From Aromatoleum anaerobium (lineage in GTDB: Bacteria > Pseudomonadota > Gammaproteobacteria > Burkholderiales > Rhodocyclaceae): DNA of 64,000 nt. This document shows, piece by piece, positions 1 to 8,499 of the stretch; positions within the stretch are counted from its first letter, which is position 1, and every line of letters begins with the position of its first letter. Below the pieces are notes generated by a model. That model saw only the letters and a list, made by a program, of their open reading frames with translations, did not search any database and was not told where the DNA came from. The position numbers and the translations under genes are program-made. Location: assembly GCF_012910705.2 (NCBI RefSeq), contig NZ_WTVG02000038.1, positions 558,001 through 622,000 of the forward strand, in the 5' to 3' direction.

Positions 1-1056
1 GTTGCGCGGATGAACCGTCGTGTCGCGGTCGCCGTGGAAGACGATGACCGGCACCGGGTGAGGCGTTTCCCGGCCCGTCCCGGCGCCCGTCGCCCGGATA
101 CCGGCCGCGCGCGCGCTTCCCTGCTGCATCGCGGCGAGCGCCGACGGCAGATCGTGCGCGGCCGCATGCGGCAGGCCCGAATGGATGCCGGCAGCAGCGT
201 AGAGATCCGGGTAGGCCACCGCCATCGTCGTCGCCATCGCGCCGCCTGCCGACAGGCCGGCGATGTAGATGCGTCGCCGATCGGCGTTGTAGCTTGCGGC
301 GACTTCGCGCGTCATCCCGGCGATCAGCGAGGGCTCGCCGTGCTCCGCGCGCTGGTCCGAAGGCTTGAACCAGTTCCAGCATTTCGACCCGTTCGCCCCC
401 GCCGACTGCGCGGGATAAAGCACGAGGCAAGGCTCCCGCTCGGCAAGCTCGTTCATGCCCGTGCCGGCGGCGAAATCGTCCGGGTTCTGCGTGCAGCCAT
501 GCAGCATGACGACCAGCGGCAACGGCTCGCCGCAATAGTTGCTCGGCACATACAGCTTGTAGCTGCGCGTGCCGGCGGCGTTCGTGTAGGAGGCGCTGAT
601 GAAGCGCGCGCCGTCCGGCACCGCCTCGGGAACATGACCCGGCACATGGCCGGGGACGATCGGCTCGAACGCCGGGACAGCGCCGCGAAGCTTGAACAAT
701 TTGTCGCGCAGCGTAGCACCCAGGCGCTCAGCCAGCGGCGGGACGACAGCTTCTGCCGCCGGCTCCCCGGCTTTGGCTGCGGCGTCGGCAGGTTCCCGTT
801 GCGCCGGCTCGGCGTCCGCGACGAACGGGCCGATGTCGATGACGCGGCAGCTGCCTTCGAGCGGCGGCTCGGTCGCCCGGTGCGCGGCCGGCGTACCGGT
901 GGCTGGCGTCGCCTCGGTGGCAGGCGACGGCGCGAACCGCCCGCCGAGAGCGCGCTGGATCAGTGCGGTCGCTTCGAGCAGCTGACCGGCACGCGTCAGC
1001 CGCGTGGCTTCGAGCAGGTCGGGGTTGAGCAGATTGGGGTTGAGTCGGGCATTCAT
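1..1056 (-). CDS. PHB depolymerase-family esterase (3' end outside window)
   Basis: Alpha/beta-hydrolase of the esterase/PHB-depolymerase family, expected to cleave ester bonds in short polyesters or related substrates. The frame runs off the left edge after 352 visible residues. The start is an ATG at 1056 with AAGGAGA a few bases upstream. A lipase box GLSAGG carries the nucleophile Ser at about residue 269. A late GDRDTTVHP segment supplies the likely Asp (about 345) and His (about 349), so the triad appears intact. The first 90 or so residues are a variable leader with no obvious signal peptide, which suggests a cytoplasmic enzyme, although the family also contains secreted members. It lies 32 bp downstream of a ribbon-helix-helix regulator gene and is probably co-transcribed with it. 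The substrate cannot be read from sequence. Confidence 0.85.
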   Translation of the reverse strand, partial: MNARLNPNLLNPDLLEATRLTRAGQLLEATALIQRALGGRFAPSPATEATPATGTPAAHRATEPPLEGSCRVIDIGPFVADAEPAQREPADAAAKAGEPAAEAVVPPLAERLGATLRDKLFKLRGAVPAFEPIVPGHVPGHVPEAVPDGARFISASYTNAAGTRSYKLYVPSNYCGEPLPLVVMLHGCTQNPDDFAAGTGMNELAEREPCLVLYPAQSAGANGSKCWNWFKPSDQRAEHGEPSLIAGMTREVAASYNADRRRIYIAGLSAGGAMATTMAVAYPDLYAAAGIHSGLPHAAAHDLPSALAAMQQGSARAAGIRATGAGTGRETPHPVPVIVFHGDRDTTVHPRN

Positions 1057-1088
1057 GGGTTGAATCTCCTTGCGGACCGCGAAAGCGG

Positions 1089-1505
1089 TCACCTGATCCG
1101 GTCCGCCAGCGCGGCCTTGACCGCTGCGCTGGCATGCAGCGCGCCGAGCACGACGATCGATTCGATCGTCGCGAGCGCGAGTTCGGGCGGCACGTCGGCG
1201 GCGATGCTCGCCAGCCCCAGCACCTGGATGTCGAGCCGCTCGCCGGCCGCCTGCACCGCTTCGAGATCACGGCGCGTGTAGTGCTGCAGGCCGAGGACGA
1301 AGGCCTTGCGCGCGACCGTGTCGCGGATCACTTCGTTATGCGTGACGAGCTGGTTGCGAATCGCCGTGCGGATGAAGTCGGTGCGGTTCGAATAAAAGCC
1401 CTCCTGTACCAGCAGATCGATCTGCCCGAGGTCGACGACCCCGAGATTGATGGTGATCTTCTCGGTCGTCTCTCCCGCCTTCGGGCGCAGCTCATGCACG
1501 CTCAT
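1089..1505 (-). CDS. CopG/ribbon-helix-helix family regulator, probable autorepressor
   Basis: A 138-residue protein whose N-terminal part (about residues 10-55: a TINLGVVDLGQ strand followed by two helices) fits the ribbon-helix-helix DNA-binding fold. The rest is an Ala/Val-rich C-terminal extension of unknown role. I chose the ATG at 1505 because TCTCCCC on the plus strand (1511-1517) reads as a GGGGAGA Shine-Dalgarno at good distance. Another ATG six bases upstream overlaps that site. The gene precedes the esterase gene by 32 bp. A perfect 16-bp palindrome between its ribosome site and a plausible -10 box suggests self-regulation. It could instead be an antitoxin-like protein, but no toxin gene is adjacent. 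Confidence 0.75.
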   Translation of the reverse strand: MSVHELRPKAGETTEKITINLGVVDLGQIDLLVQEGFYSNRTDFIRTAIRNQLVTHNEVIRDTVARKAFVLGLQHYTRRDLEAVQAAGERLDIQVLGLASIAADVPPELALATIESIVVLGALHASAAVKAALADRIR

Positions 1506-1518
1506 TACCATCTCCCCG

Positions 1519-1534
1519 CCATCCATATGGATGG
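1519..1534. promoter_or_regulatory. Candidate operator palindrome for the RHH regulator
   Basis: CCATCCATATGGATGG is a perfect 16-bp inverted repeat. It sits between the ribosome-binding site of the ribbon-helix-helix gene and its putative -10 element (1536-1541), where a bound protein would block transcription. Assignment to this regulator is inference from position and symmetry. Confidence 0.5.
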
Positions 1535-1535
1535 T

Positions 1536-1563
1536 ATTGTGGCCTTCAAGGAGGGGAAGTCAA
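1536..1563 (-). promoter_or_regulatory. Putative sigma-70 promoter of the RHH-esterase operon
   Basis: On the minus strand TTGACT (1558-1563) is followed after 16 bases by CACAAT (1536-1541). The -35 matches five of six consensus bases and the -10 four of six. It points into the regulator gene and abuts the palindrome at 1519-1534. Confidence 0.4.
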
Positions 1564-1623
1564 GCGATTTCTCGAACGGCGGCAACGAGGGCACGGCCGC
1601 CATCGACCGAAGCGCGCCGCGGC

Positions 1624-1660
1624 TGCGGGAGTTGCGGGAGTTGCGGGAGTTGCGGGGAGT
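1624..1660. repeat. 9-bp tandem repeat in intergenic DNA
   Basis: TGCGGGAGT occurs three times head to tail (1624-1650), followed by a fourth copy with one inserted G. It lies in the roughly 230-bp gap between the persulfide dioxygenase stop and the RHH gene start. No function is evident; replication slippage is the simplest origin. Confidence 0.7.
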
Positions 1661-1738
1661 GCCGGAGACGGCGGCACTGCCGCCCGTCAATGTGCACCGG
1701 CCGCTGGGGGCCGGGGTGCGCGCGCCGCCGGCGGCGGT

Positions 1739-2488
1739 TCAGCCTTGCCGGCTTTCGGTCATGCGCCCGCAGTAGGCCTTCAGTTCATCGGGCAGGCCCT
1801 GCGGACAGACGCCGCACTCGCGGTTGCCGGGCACGGCGTAGTCGATGAACTTCGGGTAGGGCAGCTTCAATTCGGCCATGATGCGGCGGAACTCGTCGAG
1901 CGTGCGCTCGCCGCCGAGGCGCGGGTTGCGGGCGCGTTCCTGCGCGATCGACGACACGCGGCGGCCCTGGTAGTCGTGCGCCGGATAGACGAGCTGCTCG
2001 TCGGGCAGCGTGAAGAGTTTCTCGTGCACGCTGCGGTACAGCGCCGCCGGGTCGCCGCTCTGGAAGTCGGTGCGGCCGCAGCCGTCGATCAGCAGCGCGT
2101 CGCCGGTGAAGACCCGGTCGCCGCATACGTAGGCGAAGTGGCCGTCAGTGTGACCGGGGGTGTGCAGCGGCGCAAGCCGGACGCTGCCGACCGCGACCGG
2201 CCGGCCCTCTTCGACCGGCACATCGACGCACGGCAGCCGGTCGATCGCGGGCGCGGCGATGCGGCTGCCGACGCGCTCTTTCAGATGACGCGCCGCGGTG
2301 ATGTGGTCCGCGTGGATGTGCGTGTCGAGCGTGAGTTCGAGCCGCAGCCGCAGTTCGGCGACCAGCGCGAGGTCGCGCTCGATCGCGTTGACGACCGGGT
2401 CGATCAGCACTGCCGCGCCGGTATCCTCGCAGCCGAGCAGGTAAGTGTAGGTGCTCGACAGCGGTTCGAAGAGCTGCCGGAAGATCAT
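1739..2488 (-). CDS. Persulfide dioxygenase (ETHE1-like MBL-fold protein)
   Basis: A 249-residue metallo-beta-lactamase-fold protein of the ETHE1 / persulfide dioxygenase type, which oxidises glutathione persulfide to sulfite with O2 using mononuclear iron. Visible ligands are THIHADH (His57, His59, Asp61, His62), HTPGH (His113), TGD (Asp130) and PAHDY (His171). GRTDFQSGD is typical of this subgroup rather than of glyoxalase II. The ATG at 2488 follows GGAGGACGGCG, which fixes the start; upstream in-frame codons have no ribosome site. There is no fused rhodanese domain and no sulfide:quinone reductase nearby, so its sulfur source is unknown. It lies downstream of parB on the same strand but 171 bp away, probably a separate transcript. 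Confidence 0.88.
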   Translation of the reverse strand: MIFRQLFEPLSSTYTYLLGCEDTGAAVLIDPVVNAIERDLALVAELRLRLELTLDTHIHADHITAARHLKERVGSRIAAPAIDRLPCVDVPVEEGRPVAVGSVRLAPLHTPGHTDGHFAYVCGDRVFTGDALLIDGCGRTDFQSGDPAALYRSVHEKLFTLPDEQLVYPAHDYQGRRVSSIAQERARNPRLGGERTLDEFRRIMAELKLPYPKFIDYAVPGNRECGVCPQGLPDELKAYCGRMTESRQG

Positions 2489-2659
2489 CGCCGTCCTCCA
2501 TGCCGGAATTGAGGTGCGCCCTTCTGCCGCTTGCCGCTTCGGCGCGGCACCCCGCGCGGGCCGTGCCACTGACATTCTGGTACACGCCCCGAGCAAGTCA
2601 ATGCGGAGCCGTATCTCTGCCCATCTCCGCGCGCCCCGGGGCGACCGGGCGGCCGCCTA

Positions 2660-3529
2660 CTACCCGCCCCGCTTCGATGTGCCGAGGCTCTCGAGCAGTC
2701 CGTCGAGCTGGTCGAGGCTGCCGAAGCGGATCGTCACTTCGCCGGCGCCTTTCTTGTTCGTCTTGATCCTGACGGTCGCGCCGAGCACGTCGGCGATTTC
2801 CTCTTCGATCCGCAGCAGGTCGCGATCGGGCTCGCGCTCGGCCTTCTTCTGCCGCGGATTCAGGATCTGCTGCACGAGGCGCTCGGTGTCGCGCACCGAC
2901 AGCCCGCGCGCCGCGACGTGGTTCGCGAGCTGGATCTGGCCGGCGCCGTCGAGCGGCAGCATCGCGCGCGCATGGCCCATGTCGATGTCGCCGGCCATCA
3001 GCAGCTCCTGCACCGGGCGGGCGAGATTGAGCAGACGCAGCAGGTTCGACGCCGCCGGCCGCGAGCGCCCGACCGCATCGGCCGCCTGCTGGTGCGTCAT
3101 GCCGAACTCGTCGATGAGGCGCTGGATGCCGCCCGCTTCCTCGAGCGGGTTGAGATCCTCGCGCTGGATGTTCTCGATCAACGACATCGCCAGCGCCGCT
3201 TCGTCCGGGATCTCGCGCACCAGGCACGGCACATCGGCGAGCTCGGCGATCTGCGCCGCGCGCCAGCGCCGCTCGCCGGCGATGATCTCGTACGCCGAGC
3301 CGTTGACCGGCCGCACGAGGATCGGCTGCATCACGCCCTGCGCCTTGATCGATGCCGCGAGCTCCTCGAGCGAGCCCGGATCCATGCGCGTGCGCGGCTG
3401 GTACTTGCCGGGCCGCAGGTCGCCGACCGCGAGCGCCTGCAGTTCGCCGCGCTCGGCGTCGTCGTCCTGGTTCCCGGCGAGCAGCGCGTCGAGGCCGCGG
3501 CCGAGGCCTTTGAGTTTGGGTCGGGTCAT
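2660..3529 (-). CDS. parB: Chromosome-partitioning protein ParB
   Basis: A 289-residue ParB/Spo0J-family protein that binds parS, spreads as a CTP-dependent clamp and acts with ParA in origin segregation. It begins MTRPKLKGLGRGLDALLAG, the usual chromosomal ParB N-terminus. The ParB/Srx motif appears as ERRWRAAQIA, then LIENIQREDLNPLEEA, then a helix-turn-helix around MTHQQAADAVGRSRPAASNLL. The C-terminal dimerisation domain is complete. The start is ATG 3529; a TTG two codons upstream is possible. It would normally follow parA directly, but here an mntA gene and a hepT remnant lie between them. The hepT remnant ends three bases before the alternative TTG, so parB translation may depend on read-in from that region. 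Confidence 0.95.
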   Translation of the reverse strand: MTRPKLKGLGRGLDALLAGNQDDDAERGELQALAVGDLRPGKYQPRTRMDPGSLEELAASIKAQGVMQPILVRPVNGSAYEIIAGERRWRAAQIAELADVPCLVREIPDEAALAMSLIENIQREDLNPLEEAGGIQRLIDEFGMTHQQAADAVGRSRPAASNLLRLLNLARPVQELLMAGDIDMGHARAMLPLDGAGQIQLANHVAARGLSVRDTERLVQQILNPRQKKAEREPDRDLLRIEEEIADVLGATVRIKTNKKGAGEVTIRFGSLDQLDGLLESLGTSKRGG

Positions 3530-3531
3530 CT

Positions 3532-3665
3532 TCAAACGTCTTTAATGGGCAGGTTGCCGAGTTTTTCCAGTAACGGAATCAATGCCGGAATCTCGCGGGT
3601 CGCGGTGTTCCACACCAGGTCCAGGCGACCTCGAAATAATCATGAATGAGCTCCTTTCGGCTCAC
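3532..3665 (-). pseudogene. hepT-like toxin remnant (truncated and frameshifted)
   Basis: Only the C-terminal third of a HepT/DUF86 RNase is recognisable. A GTG at 3665 overlaps the mntA stop and starts SRKELIHDYFEV, which retains the Rx4H motif of HepT. The frame is then lost; one frame over it resumes as LDLVWNTATREIPALIPLLE and ends with TGA at 3532. Restoring one base near 3625 would join the two parts into the family's HDYF-V-LDLVW signature. The N-terminal roughly 75 residues of a normal HepT are absent, so this should not be an active toxin. Confidence 0.7.
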
Positions 3666-3952
3666 AGCGGCCTCGCCTCGCGCATCACTTCGGTCCGGAT
3701 CAACGGGTGCAGGCCGCCCGGCGTTGCCACTTCGACCTTCAGCGCGAGCAGCGATTCGAGTTCCTCCTGAAGCGCGAAAGCATCGAACAGACTCGCGTCG
3801 GGACCGAATTCGACGAGCAGGTCCAGATCGCTGTCGTCGCGGTCGTCGCCGCGGCTCACCGATCCGAACACGCGTACGTTGTACGCACGATGACGGGTCG
3901 CGAGCGCGAGGATCTCGACACGGTGGCGGCGCAGGGCTTCGCTCGGTTTCAT
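3662..3952 (-). CDS. mntA: MntA-type minimal nucleotidyltransferase (antitoxin)
   Basis: A 96-residue minimal nucleotidyltransferase with RVFGSVSRGDDRDDSDLDLLVEF: the GSxxRG motif followed by the DxD metal site. Family members modify and neutralise HepT toxins by adding AMP to a tyrosine, or act as plain antitoxins. Length is normal for MntA. The ATG at 3952 is six bases after the parA stop, so it is probably transcribed with parA. Its expected partner hepT survives only as a fragment directly downstream, leaving this an orphan antitoxin-like gene inside the parAB operon. Function in the absence of HepT is unknown. Confidence 0.85.
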   Translation of the reverse strand: MKPSEALRRHRVEILALATRHRAYNVRVFGSVSRGDDRDDSDLDLLVEFGPDASLFDAFALQEELESLLALKVEVATPGGLHPLIRTEVMREARPL

Positions 3953-3958
3953 GATCGA

Positions 3959-4729
3959 TCACAGGGTCCTGACACGTTCGATCATCTCGGCGGCGAAGGC
4001 CATGTAGGCCTGTGTCCCTTTGGCTGCCTTGTCGAACACGACGCCCGGCATGCCGTGGCTTGGCGCTTCGGCGAGGCGCACGTTGCGCGGCACGATGGCG
4101 CGGAACACCTTGTCGCCGAAATGGCTCTCGAGCTGCGCGGAAACCTGCTGCTGCAGCGTCATCCGCGCATCGAACATGACGCGCAGCAGGCCGGTGATGC
4201 CCAGTTCGCGATTCAGGTTCGAATGCACTTTCCTGATCGTGTTGACGAGGTCGGACAGGCCTTCGAGCGCGAAATACTCGCACTGCATCGGGATGATGAC
4301 GCCGTGGGCCGCGCACAGTCCGTTCAACGTCAGCATCGACAGCGACGGCGGGCAGTCGATCAGGACCAGGTCGTAGTCGGCGCCGAAGTCCCTGAGCGCG
4401 TCGCGCAGGCGGTTCTCGCGCCGTTCGAGGCCGACGAGTTCGACTTCGGCACCGGCGAGGTCGCGGTTCGCCGGCAGCACGTCGTAGCCGCCCGAGGGCG
4501 ACGCGACGCGCGCCTCGTCGAGCGTCGCGAGGCCGACGAGCACGTGGTACACCGATTTCGCCACCGCGCGCTTGTCGACGCCGCTGCCCATCGTCGCGTT
4601 GCCTTGCGGATCGAGGTCGATGAGCAGCGTGCGCTGGCCGGCCTGGGCGAGCGCGGCGGCGAGGTTGACGCAGGTCGTCGTCTTGCCGACGCCGCCTTTC
4701 TGGTTTGCAACGCAGAAGATTCGGGCCAT
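3959..4729 (-). CDS. parA: Chromosome-partitioning ATPase ParA
   Basis: A 256-residue ParA/Soj-type deviant Walker ATPase that forms nucleoid-bound gradients moving ParB-parS complexes. KGGVGKTT at residues 11-18 is the deviant Walker A, LIDLDPQGN the A' motif and DLVLIDCPPSL Walker B. Length matches chromosomal ParA rather than plasmid forms, which carry an N-terminal HTH. It follows rsmG with no gap, as part of the conserved mnmG-rsmG-parA-parB block. Here parB is separated by an mntA/hepT remnant insertion. Confidence 0.96.
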   Translation of the reverse strand: MARIFCVANQKGGVGKTTTCVNLAAALAQAGQRTLLIDLDPQGNATMGSGVDKRAVAKSVYHVLVGLATLDEARVASPSGGYDVLPANRDLAGAEVELVGLERRENRLRDALRDFGADYDLVLIDCPPSLSMLTLNGLCAAHGVIIPMQCEYFALEGLSDLVNTIRKVHSNLNRELGITGLLRVMFDARMTLQQQVSAQLESHFGDKVFRAIVPRNVRLAEAPSHGMPGVVFDKAAKGTQAYMAFAAEMIERVRTL

Positions 4730-5365
4730 TCAGTTCCTTTCGAGGATGATCAGGTGTCGTTCGGCGCCGAGCCCCGGCACCGTCAGCGGGTGCACCTCGG
4801 CGACGCGGAAACCCGCCGGCAGGCGCGCGATCTCGTCGCGAGGATACACGCCCTTCATCGCGAGAAAATGTCCGCCGGGCCGCAAGAGATGCGCGGTCAG
4901 GCCGACGAAATCCGACAGTTCGGAGAAGGCGCGCGAGATCACCGCGTCGAACTTTGCCTCCGGCCGGACGTTTTCGACGCGCTCGTTCACGACCGTGAAG
5001 TTCGCGAGCCCGAGCTCGATCTTCGCCTGCTGCTGGAAGCTCGCCTTCTTGTTGACGGTCTCGATCGACGTCACGGCGAGGGCGGGATGGCAATCCGGCG
5101 CGGCGAGCGCGAGCGGAATCCCCGGCAGGCCGCCGCCGGAGCCGACGTCGGCGAGCGTCGCGATGCCGCCCAGATGCGGCAGCACCGCGAGCGAATCGAG
5201 CAGGTGGTGCGTGACGATCTGCCCGGCGTCGCGGATCGACGTGAGGTTGTACACCCGGTTCCACTTCTGCAGCAGCGCGGCGAACGCGGCAAGCCGCGCC
5301 TGCGTCGCCGGCGAAAGATGCAGGTCAAGCTCCGCAAGGCCCTGCTCGAGGCTCGCAGCGCTCAT
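4730..5365 (-). CDS. rsmG: 16S rRNA (guanine527-N7)-methyltransferase RsmG
   Basis: A 211-residue SAM-dependent methyltransferase that makes m7G527 in the 530 loop of 16S rRNA. The SAM site is [21 protein letters not shown] (from about residue 70), followed by [10 protein letters not shown] and an HFLAMKG segment typical of RsmG. The ATG at 5365 overlaps the mnmG stop (ATGA), so translation is probably coupled, and parA follows with no intergenic gap. Earlier in-frame codons encode Arg/Gly-rich sequence that is only the antisense of the mnmG tail, so I did not use them. Confidence 0.95.
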   Translation of the reverse strand: MSAASLEQGLAELDLHLSPATQARLAAFAALLQKWNRVYNLTSIRDAGQIVTHHLLDSLAVLPHLGGIATLADVGSGGGLPGIPLALAAPDCHPALAVTSIETVNKKASFQQQAKIELGLANFTVVNERVENVRPEAKFDAVISRAFSELSDFVGLTAHLLRPGGHFLAMKGVYPRDEIARLPAGFRVAEVHPLTVPGLGAERHLIILERN

Positions 5366-7320
5366 ACCGAGCGCATCCCTATCCCGGCGGCGCCCGCGCC
5401 GTCCGTCGGCGGCGTTCCGGCGTCGTCCGCGCCCGCCGCCGCGGCCAGGTCGCGGCGCTTGAGCCATACCATCAGCAGCGAAATCGCCGCCGGCGTCACG
5501 CCCTGGATGCGCCCGGCCTGGCCGAGCGTCCCGGGTTTGTGCAGGTTCAGCTTCTGCTGCACTTCCTTCGACAGGCCGCGCACCTGCGCGTAGTCGAGAT
5601 TGGCCGGCAGAAGGGTCGATTCGGCCTGCAGCTGCTTCGCGACCTCGCCTTGCTGGCGGTCGATGTAGCCCTGGTATTTCGCCGCGATCTCGATCTGCTC
5701 GATGACTTGCGGGTCGGTCTCGGGGTTTTCCGGCGCGCCGGGCAGGCTCATCAGGTCCGCGTAGCGCGTGTTCGGCCGGCGCAAGAGCTCGAAGAAGCGG
5801 TATTCGCGTTCGAGCGCCTTGCCGACGACGCGCTCGGCGTCGGCCGCCGGCACGCGCGCCGGATGCGCCCAGGTCGCTCTCAACCGGGCGGTCTCGCGCT
5901 CGATCGCGTCGCGCTTGGTGCAGAACGCAGCCCAGCGCACGTCATCGACAAGGCCCAGCTCGCGGCCCTTTTCGGTCAGGCGCAGGTCGGCGTTGTCCTC
6001 GCGCAGCGAGAGGCGATATTCGGCGCGCGACGTGAACATGCGGTACGGCTCCGAGACGCCGCGCGTGATGAGGTCATCGACGAGCACGCCCAGATACGCT
6101 TCGTCGCGGCGCGGACACCACGCCTCGCGGCCCAGTACCTGCAGCGCGGCGTTCGCGCCGGCCAGAAGGCCCTGCGCGGCGGCTTCCTCGTAGCCGGTCG
6201 TGCCGTTGATCTGGCCGGCGAAGAACAGGCCGTCGAAGCTCTTCGTCTCGAGGCTGCTCTTGAGGTTGCGCGGGTCGAAGTAGTCGTACTCGATCGCGTA
6301 GCCGGGGCGCAGGATGAACGCGTTCTCGAGCCCGCGGATCGAGCGCACGACGGCGAGCTGCACGTCGAACGGCAGCGACGTCGAGATGCCGTTCGGATAG
6401 ATCTCGTTGGTCGCCAGGCCTTCGGGCTCGAGAAAGATGTTGTGGCTCGTCTTGTCGGCGAAGCGGTGGATCTTGTCCTCGATCGACGGGCAGTAGCGCG
6501 GCCCCACCCCTTCGATGACGCCGGAGTACATCGGCGAGCGGTCGAGGTTTGCGCGGATGATGTCGTGCGTATGCTCGTTGGTATGCGTGATCCAGCATGG
6601 CAGCTGCTGCGGATGCTGGGAGGCCTTGCCGAGGAAGCTGAACACCGGCACCGGATCGTCGCCGGGCTGCTCCTGCATTACCGAAAAGTCGATCGTGCGC
6701 GCGTCCAGGCGCGGCGGCGTGCCGGTCTTCAGCCGTCCCTGCGGCAGCGCGAGCTCCTTCAGCCTCGCCCCAAGCGAGATTGCCGGCGGATCGCCCGCGC
6801 GTCCGGCCGAGTAGTTGTCGAGGCCGACGTGGATCAGGCCGTTGAGGAAGGTGCCGGCGGTCAGCACCACCGCGGGCGCCTCGAACGCGAGGCCGATCTG
6901 CGTGACGACGCCGGTGACGCGGTCGCCTGATACCGTGAGGTCGTCGACCGCCTGCTGGAACAGCCACAGGTTCGGCTGGTTCTCGAGCCGGTGGCGGATC
7001 GCCGCCTTGTACAGCACGCGGTCGGCCTGCGCCCGCGTCGCGCGCACCGCCGGGCCTTTCGACGCGTTCAGGATGCGGAACTGGATACCGCCTTCGTCGG
7101 TTGCCGCGGCCATCGCGCCGCCCAGCGCATCGACTTCCTTGACGAGGTGACCCTTGCCGATGCCGCCGATCGACGGGTTGCAGCTCATCTGCCCGAGCGT
7201 CTCGATGTTGTGCGTCAGGAGCAGCGTTTTCGCGCCGATGCGCGCGGCGGCGAGCGCGGCCTCGGTGCCGGCATGGCCGCCGCCAACCACGATGACGTCG
7301 AAACGGGAGGGATAGAGCAT
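5362..7320 (-). CDS. mnmG: tRNA uridine-5-carboxymethylaminomethyl modification enzyme MnmG
   Basis: A 652-residue FAD protein that, with MnmE, installs the cmnm5 group on U34 of tRNAs reading split codon boxes. [12 protein letters not shown] near the N-terminus is the FAD-binding Rossmann motif. [20 protein letters not shown] and the [11 protein letters not shown] region are GidA signatures. The ATG at 7320 gives the standard N-terminus [15 protein letters not shown]; an upstream in-frame start adds 27 residues with no family support. It is the first gene of the mnmG-rsmG-parA block. About 80-100 bp upstream is TGTTCCACG followed by GAAAAA, resembling half of a parS site. Confidence 0.96.
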   Translation of the reverse strand: MLYPSRFDVIVVGGGHAGTEAALAAARIGAKTLLLTHNIETLGQMSCNPSIGGIGKGHLVKEVDALGGAMAAATDEGGIQFRILNASKGPAVRATRAQADRVLYKAAIRHRLENQPNLWLFQQAVDDLTVSGDRVTGVVTQIGLAFEAPAVVLTAGTFLNGLIHVGLDNYSAGRAGDPPAISLGARLKELALPQGRLKTGTPPRLDARTIDFSVMQEQPGDDPVPVFSFLGKASQHPQQLPCWITHTNEHTHDIIRANLDRSPMYSGVIEGVGPRYCPSIEDKIHRFADKTSHNIFLEPEGLATNEIYPNGISTSLPFDVQLAVVRSIRGLENAFILRPGYAIEYDYFDPRNLKSSLETKSFDGLFFAGQINGTTGYEEAAAQGLLAGANAALQVLGREAWCPRRDEAYLGVLVDDLITRGVSEPYRMFTSRAEYRLSLREDNADLRLTEKGRELGLVDDVRWAAFCTKRDAIERETARLRATWAHPARVPAADAERVVGKALEREYRFFELLRRPNTRYADLMSLPGAPENPETDPQVIEQIEIAAKYQGYIDRQQGEVAKQLQAESTLLPANLDYAQVRGLSKEVQQKLNLHKPGTLGQAGRIQGVTPAAISLLMVWLKRRDLAAAAGADDAGTPPTDGAGAAGIGMRSV

Positions 7321-7464
7321 GGGTGCGCGCCGAAAAGGCCGATCGAGCGGGAAGGGCGAGGATTTTACGCTGTTGCGGCGCGAAAGCACAGTGTTTCCCA
7401 CTCCTGTTCCACGGAAAAACGTCGTCCAAACAGACTGTTACCGTCTGCCGTGAGCCGCCGCGCG

Positions 7465-7836
7465 CACCGCTTGGGCGGACCGGGGCGCCGGCGTGCTTGC
7501 CGATCGCTTCGACCGGCCGCGGCTGCTCGCGCTCGGGTTCGCACTGATGGTGGCTGTCCACCTCGCGCTCGGGCTCGTGCTGTGGGGACTGCACATGGGG
7601 ATGACGCAGGGCTGCTCGCGGCGCTGGTCGCGGACGCGGCACCGGCTGCGTTGCGCGGCACCGCGTTCGGCCTGTTCAACCTCGTCGGGGGGCTCGCGCT
7701 GCTCGCCGCGAGCGTCATCGCCGGCGCGCTGTGGGACGCCTATGGTTCCGCCACGACTTTCATCGCCGGCGCCGTGTTCGCGGCAGTCGCGCTCGTCGGG
7801 CTGCTGCCGCTGCGCGGGCGCCGGCAGGCACCCTGA
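7465..7836 (+). pseudogene. MFS transporter C-terminal remnant, frameshifted
   Basis: Two overlapping frames together read like the last third of a major facilitator transporter. The first gives ADRFDRPRLLALGFALMVAV and LVLWGLHMGMTQG. At about 7608 the frame shifts by one and continues LLAALVADAAPAALRGTAFG, then LFNLVGGLALLAASVIAGAL and the last membrane span, ending at 7836. MTQGLLAALVADxAPxxLRGTAFGLFN is a familiar MFS loop, so loss of a single base explains the break. The first two thirds of the gene are missing, so it is not functional. It sits tail to tail with tpx. Confidence 0.75.
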
Positions 7837-7839
7837 TGT

Positions 7840-8340
7840 TTACTTCAGCGCGGCGAGCGCCGCAGCATAGTCGGGCTCGTCCTTGATCTCGCCGACGAGC
7901 TGCGAATGCAGCACGCGGTTGTTCTCGTCGAGCACGACGACGGCGCGCGCGGCAAGCCCCTGCAGCGGCCCCGACGCGATCTCGACGCCGTAATCGTTGA
8001 GAAACTCGCGGCCGCGCAGCGTCGACAGCGTGACGACGTTGTCGAGGCCTTCGGCAACGCAGAAGCGTTTCGCGGCGAACGGCAGATCGCCCGAAATCAC
8101 CAGCACGACCGTGTTGTCGAGCTTGCCCGCTTCGGCGTTGAACTTGCGGGTGGACGTCGCGCAAGTCGGCGTGTCGAGGCTCGGCACGATGTTCAGCACC
8201 TTGCGCTTGCCAGCGTACTTGTCGAGCGTGACGTCGGCGAGGTCGGCGCCGACCAGCGACAGCGGCGGCGCGGTGTCGCCCGGCTGCGGGAACTTGCCGG
8301 CGACTTCGATCGGATTGCCACCCAGGGTAACTTTGCTCAT
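7840..8340 (-). CDS. tpx: Thiol peroxidase Tpx (atypical 2-Cys peroxiredoxin)
   Basis: A 166-residue periplasm- or cytosol-located peroxiredoxin that reduces organic hydroperoxides and H2O2 using thioredoxin. The peroxidatic Cys60 lies in [14 protein letters not shown] and the resolving Cys94 in AKRFCVAEG, the spacing typical of Tpx. [18 protein letters not shown] is the usual N-terminus. The ATG at 8340 follows AGGAGAGATCG. The gene is free-standing: a pseudogene lies on its 3' side and the formate dehydrogenase operon ends about 160 bp upstream. Confidence 0.95.
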   Translation of the reverse strand: MSKVTLGGNPIEVAGKFPQPGDTAPPLSLVGADLADVTLDKYAGKRKVLNIVPSLDTPTCATSTRKFNAEAGKLDNTVVLVISGDLPFAAKRFCVAEGLDNVVTLSTLRGREFLNDYGVEIASGPLQGLAARAVVVLDENNRVLHSQLVGEIKDEPDYAAALAALK

Positions 8341-8499
8341 CGATCTCTCCTCTGTTTGGATTGGGGCCTGCGGGTCACGGGGCATGACATGGTGACAAGG
8401 TCATGGCGGACCTAGTCTAGCCGCGAATGCGGCGGATGGGAAAGACGGGAATTCAGGTATCGCGCGGGAGCCGGGGAGCGTCCGCGCGCGACGTCGTGA

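Noticed and set aside
3579-5264. Long minus-strand frame overlapping rsmG, parA and mntA
   Set aside because: Same-strand frame-shifted shadow of three clear genes, with extreme Arg content and no motifs.
7405-7419. parS-like sequence TGTTCCACGGAAAAA upstream of mnmG
   Set aside because: Only the left half agrees with the parS consensus; the right half of the palindrome is broken at four positions. No full parS was found by eye in the window.
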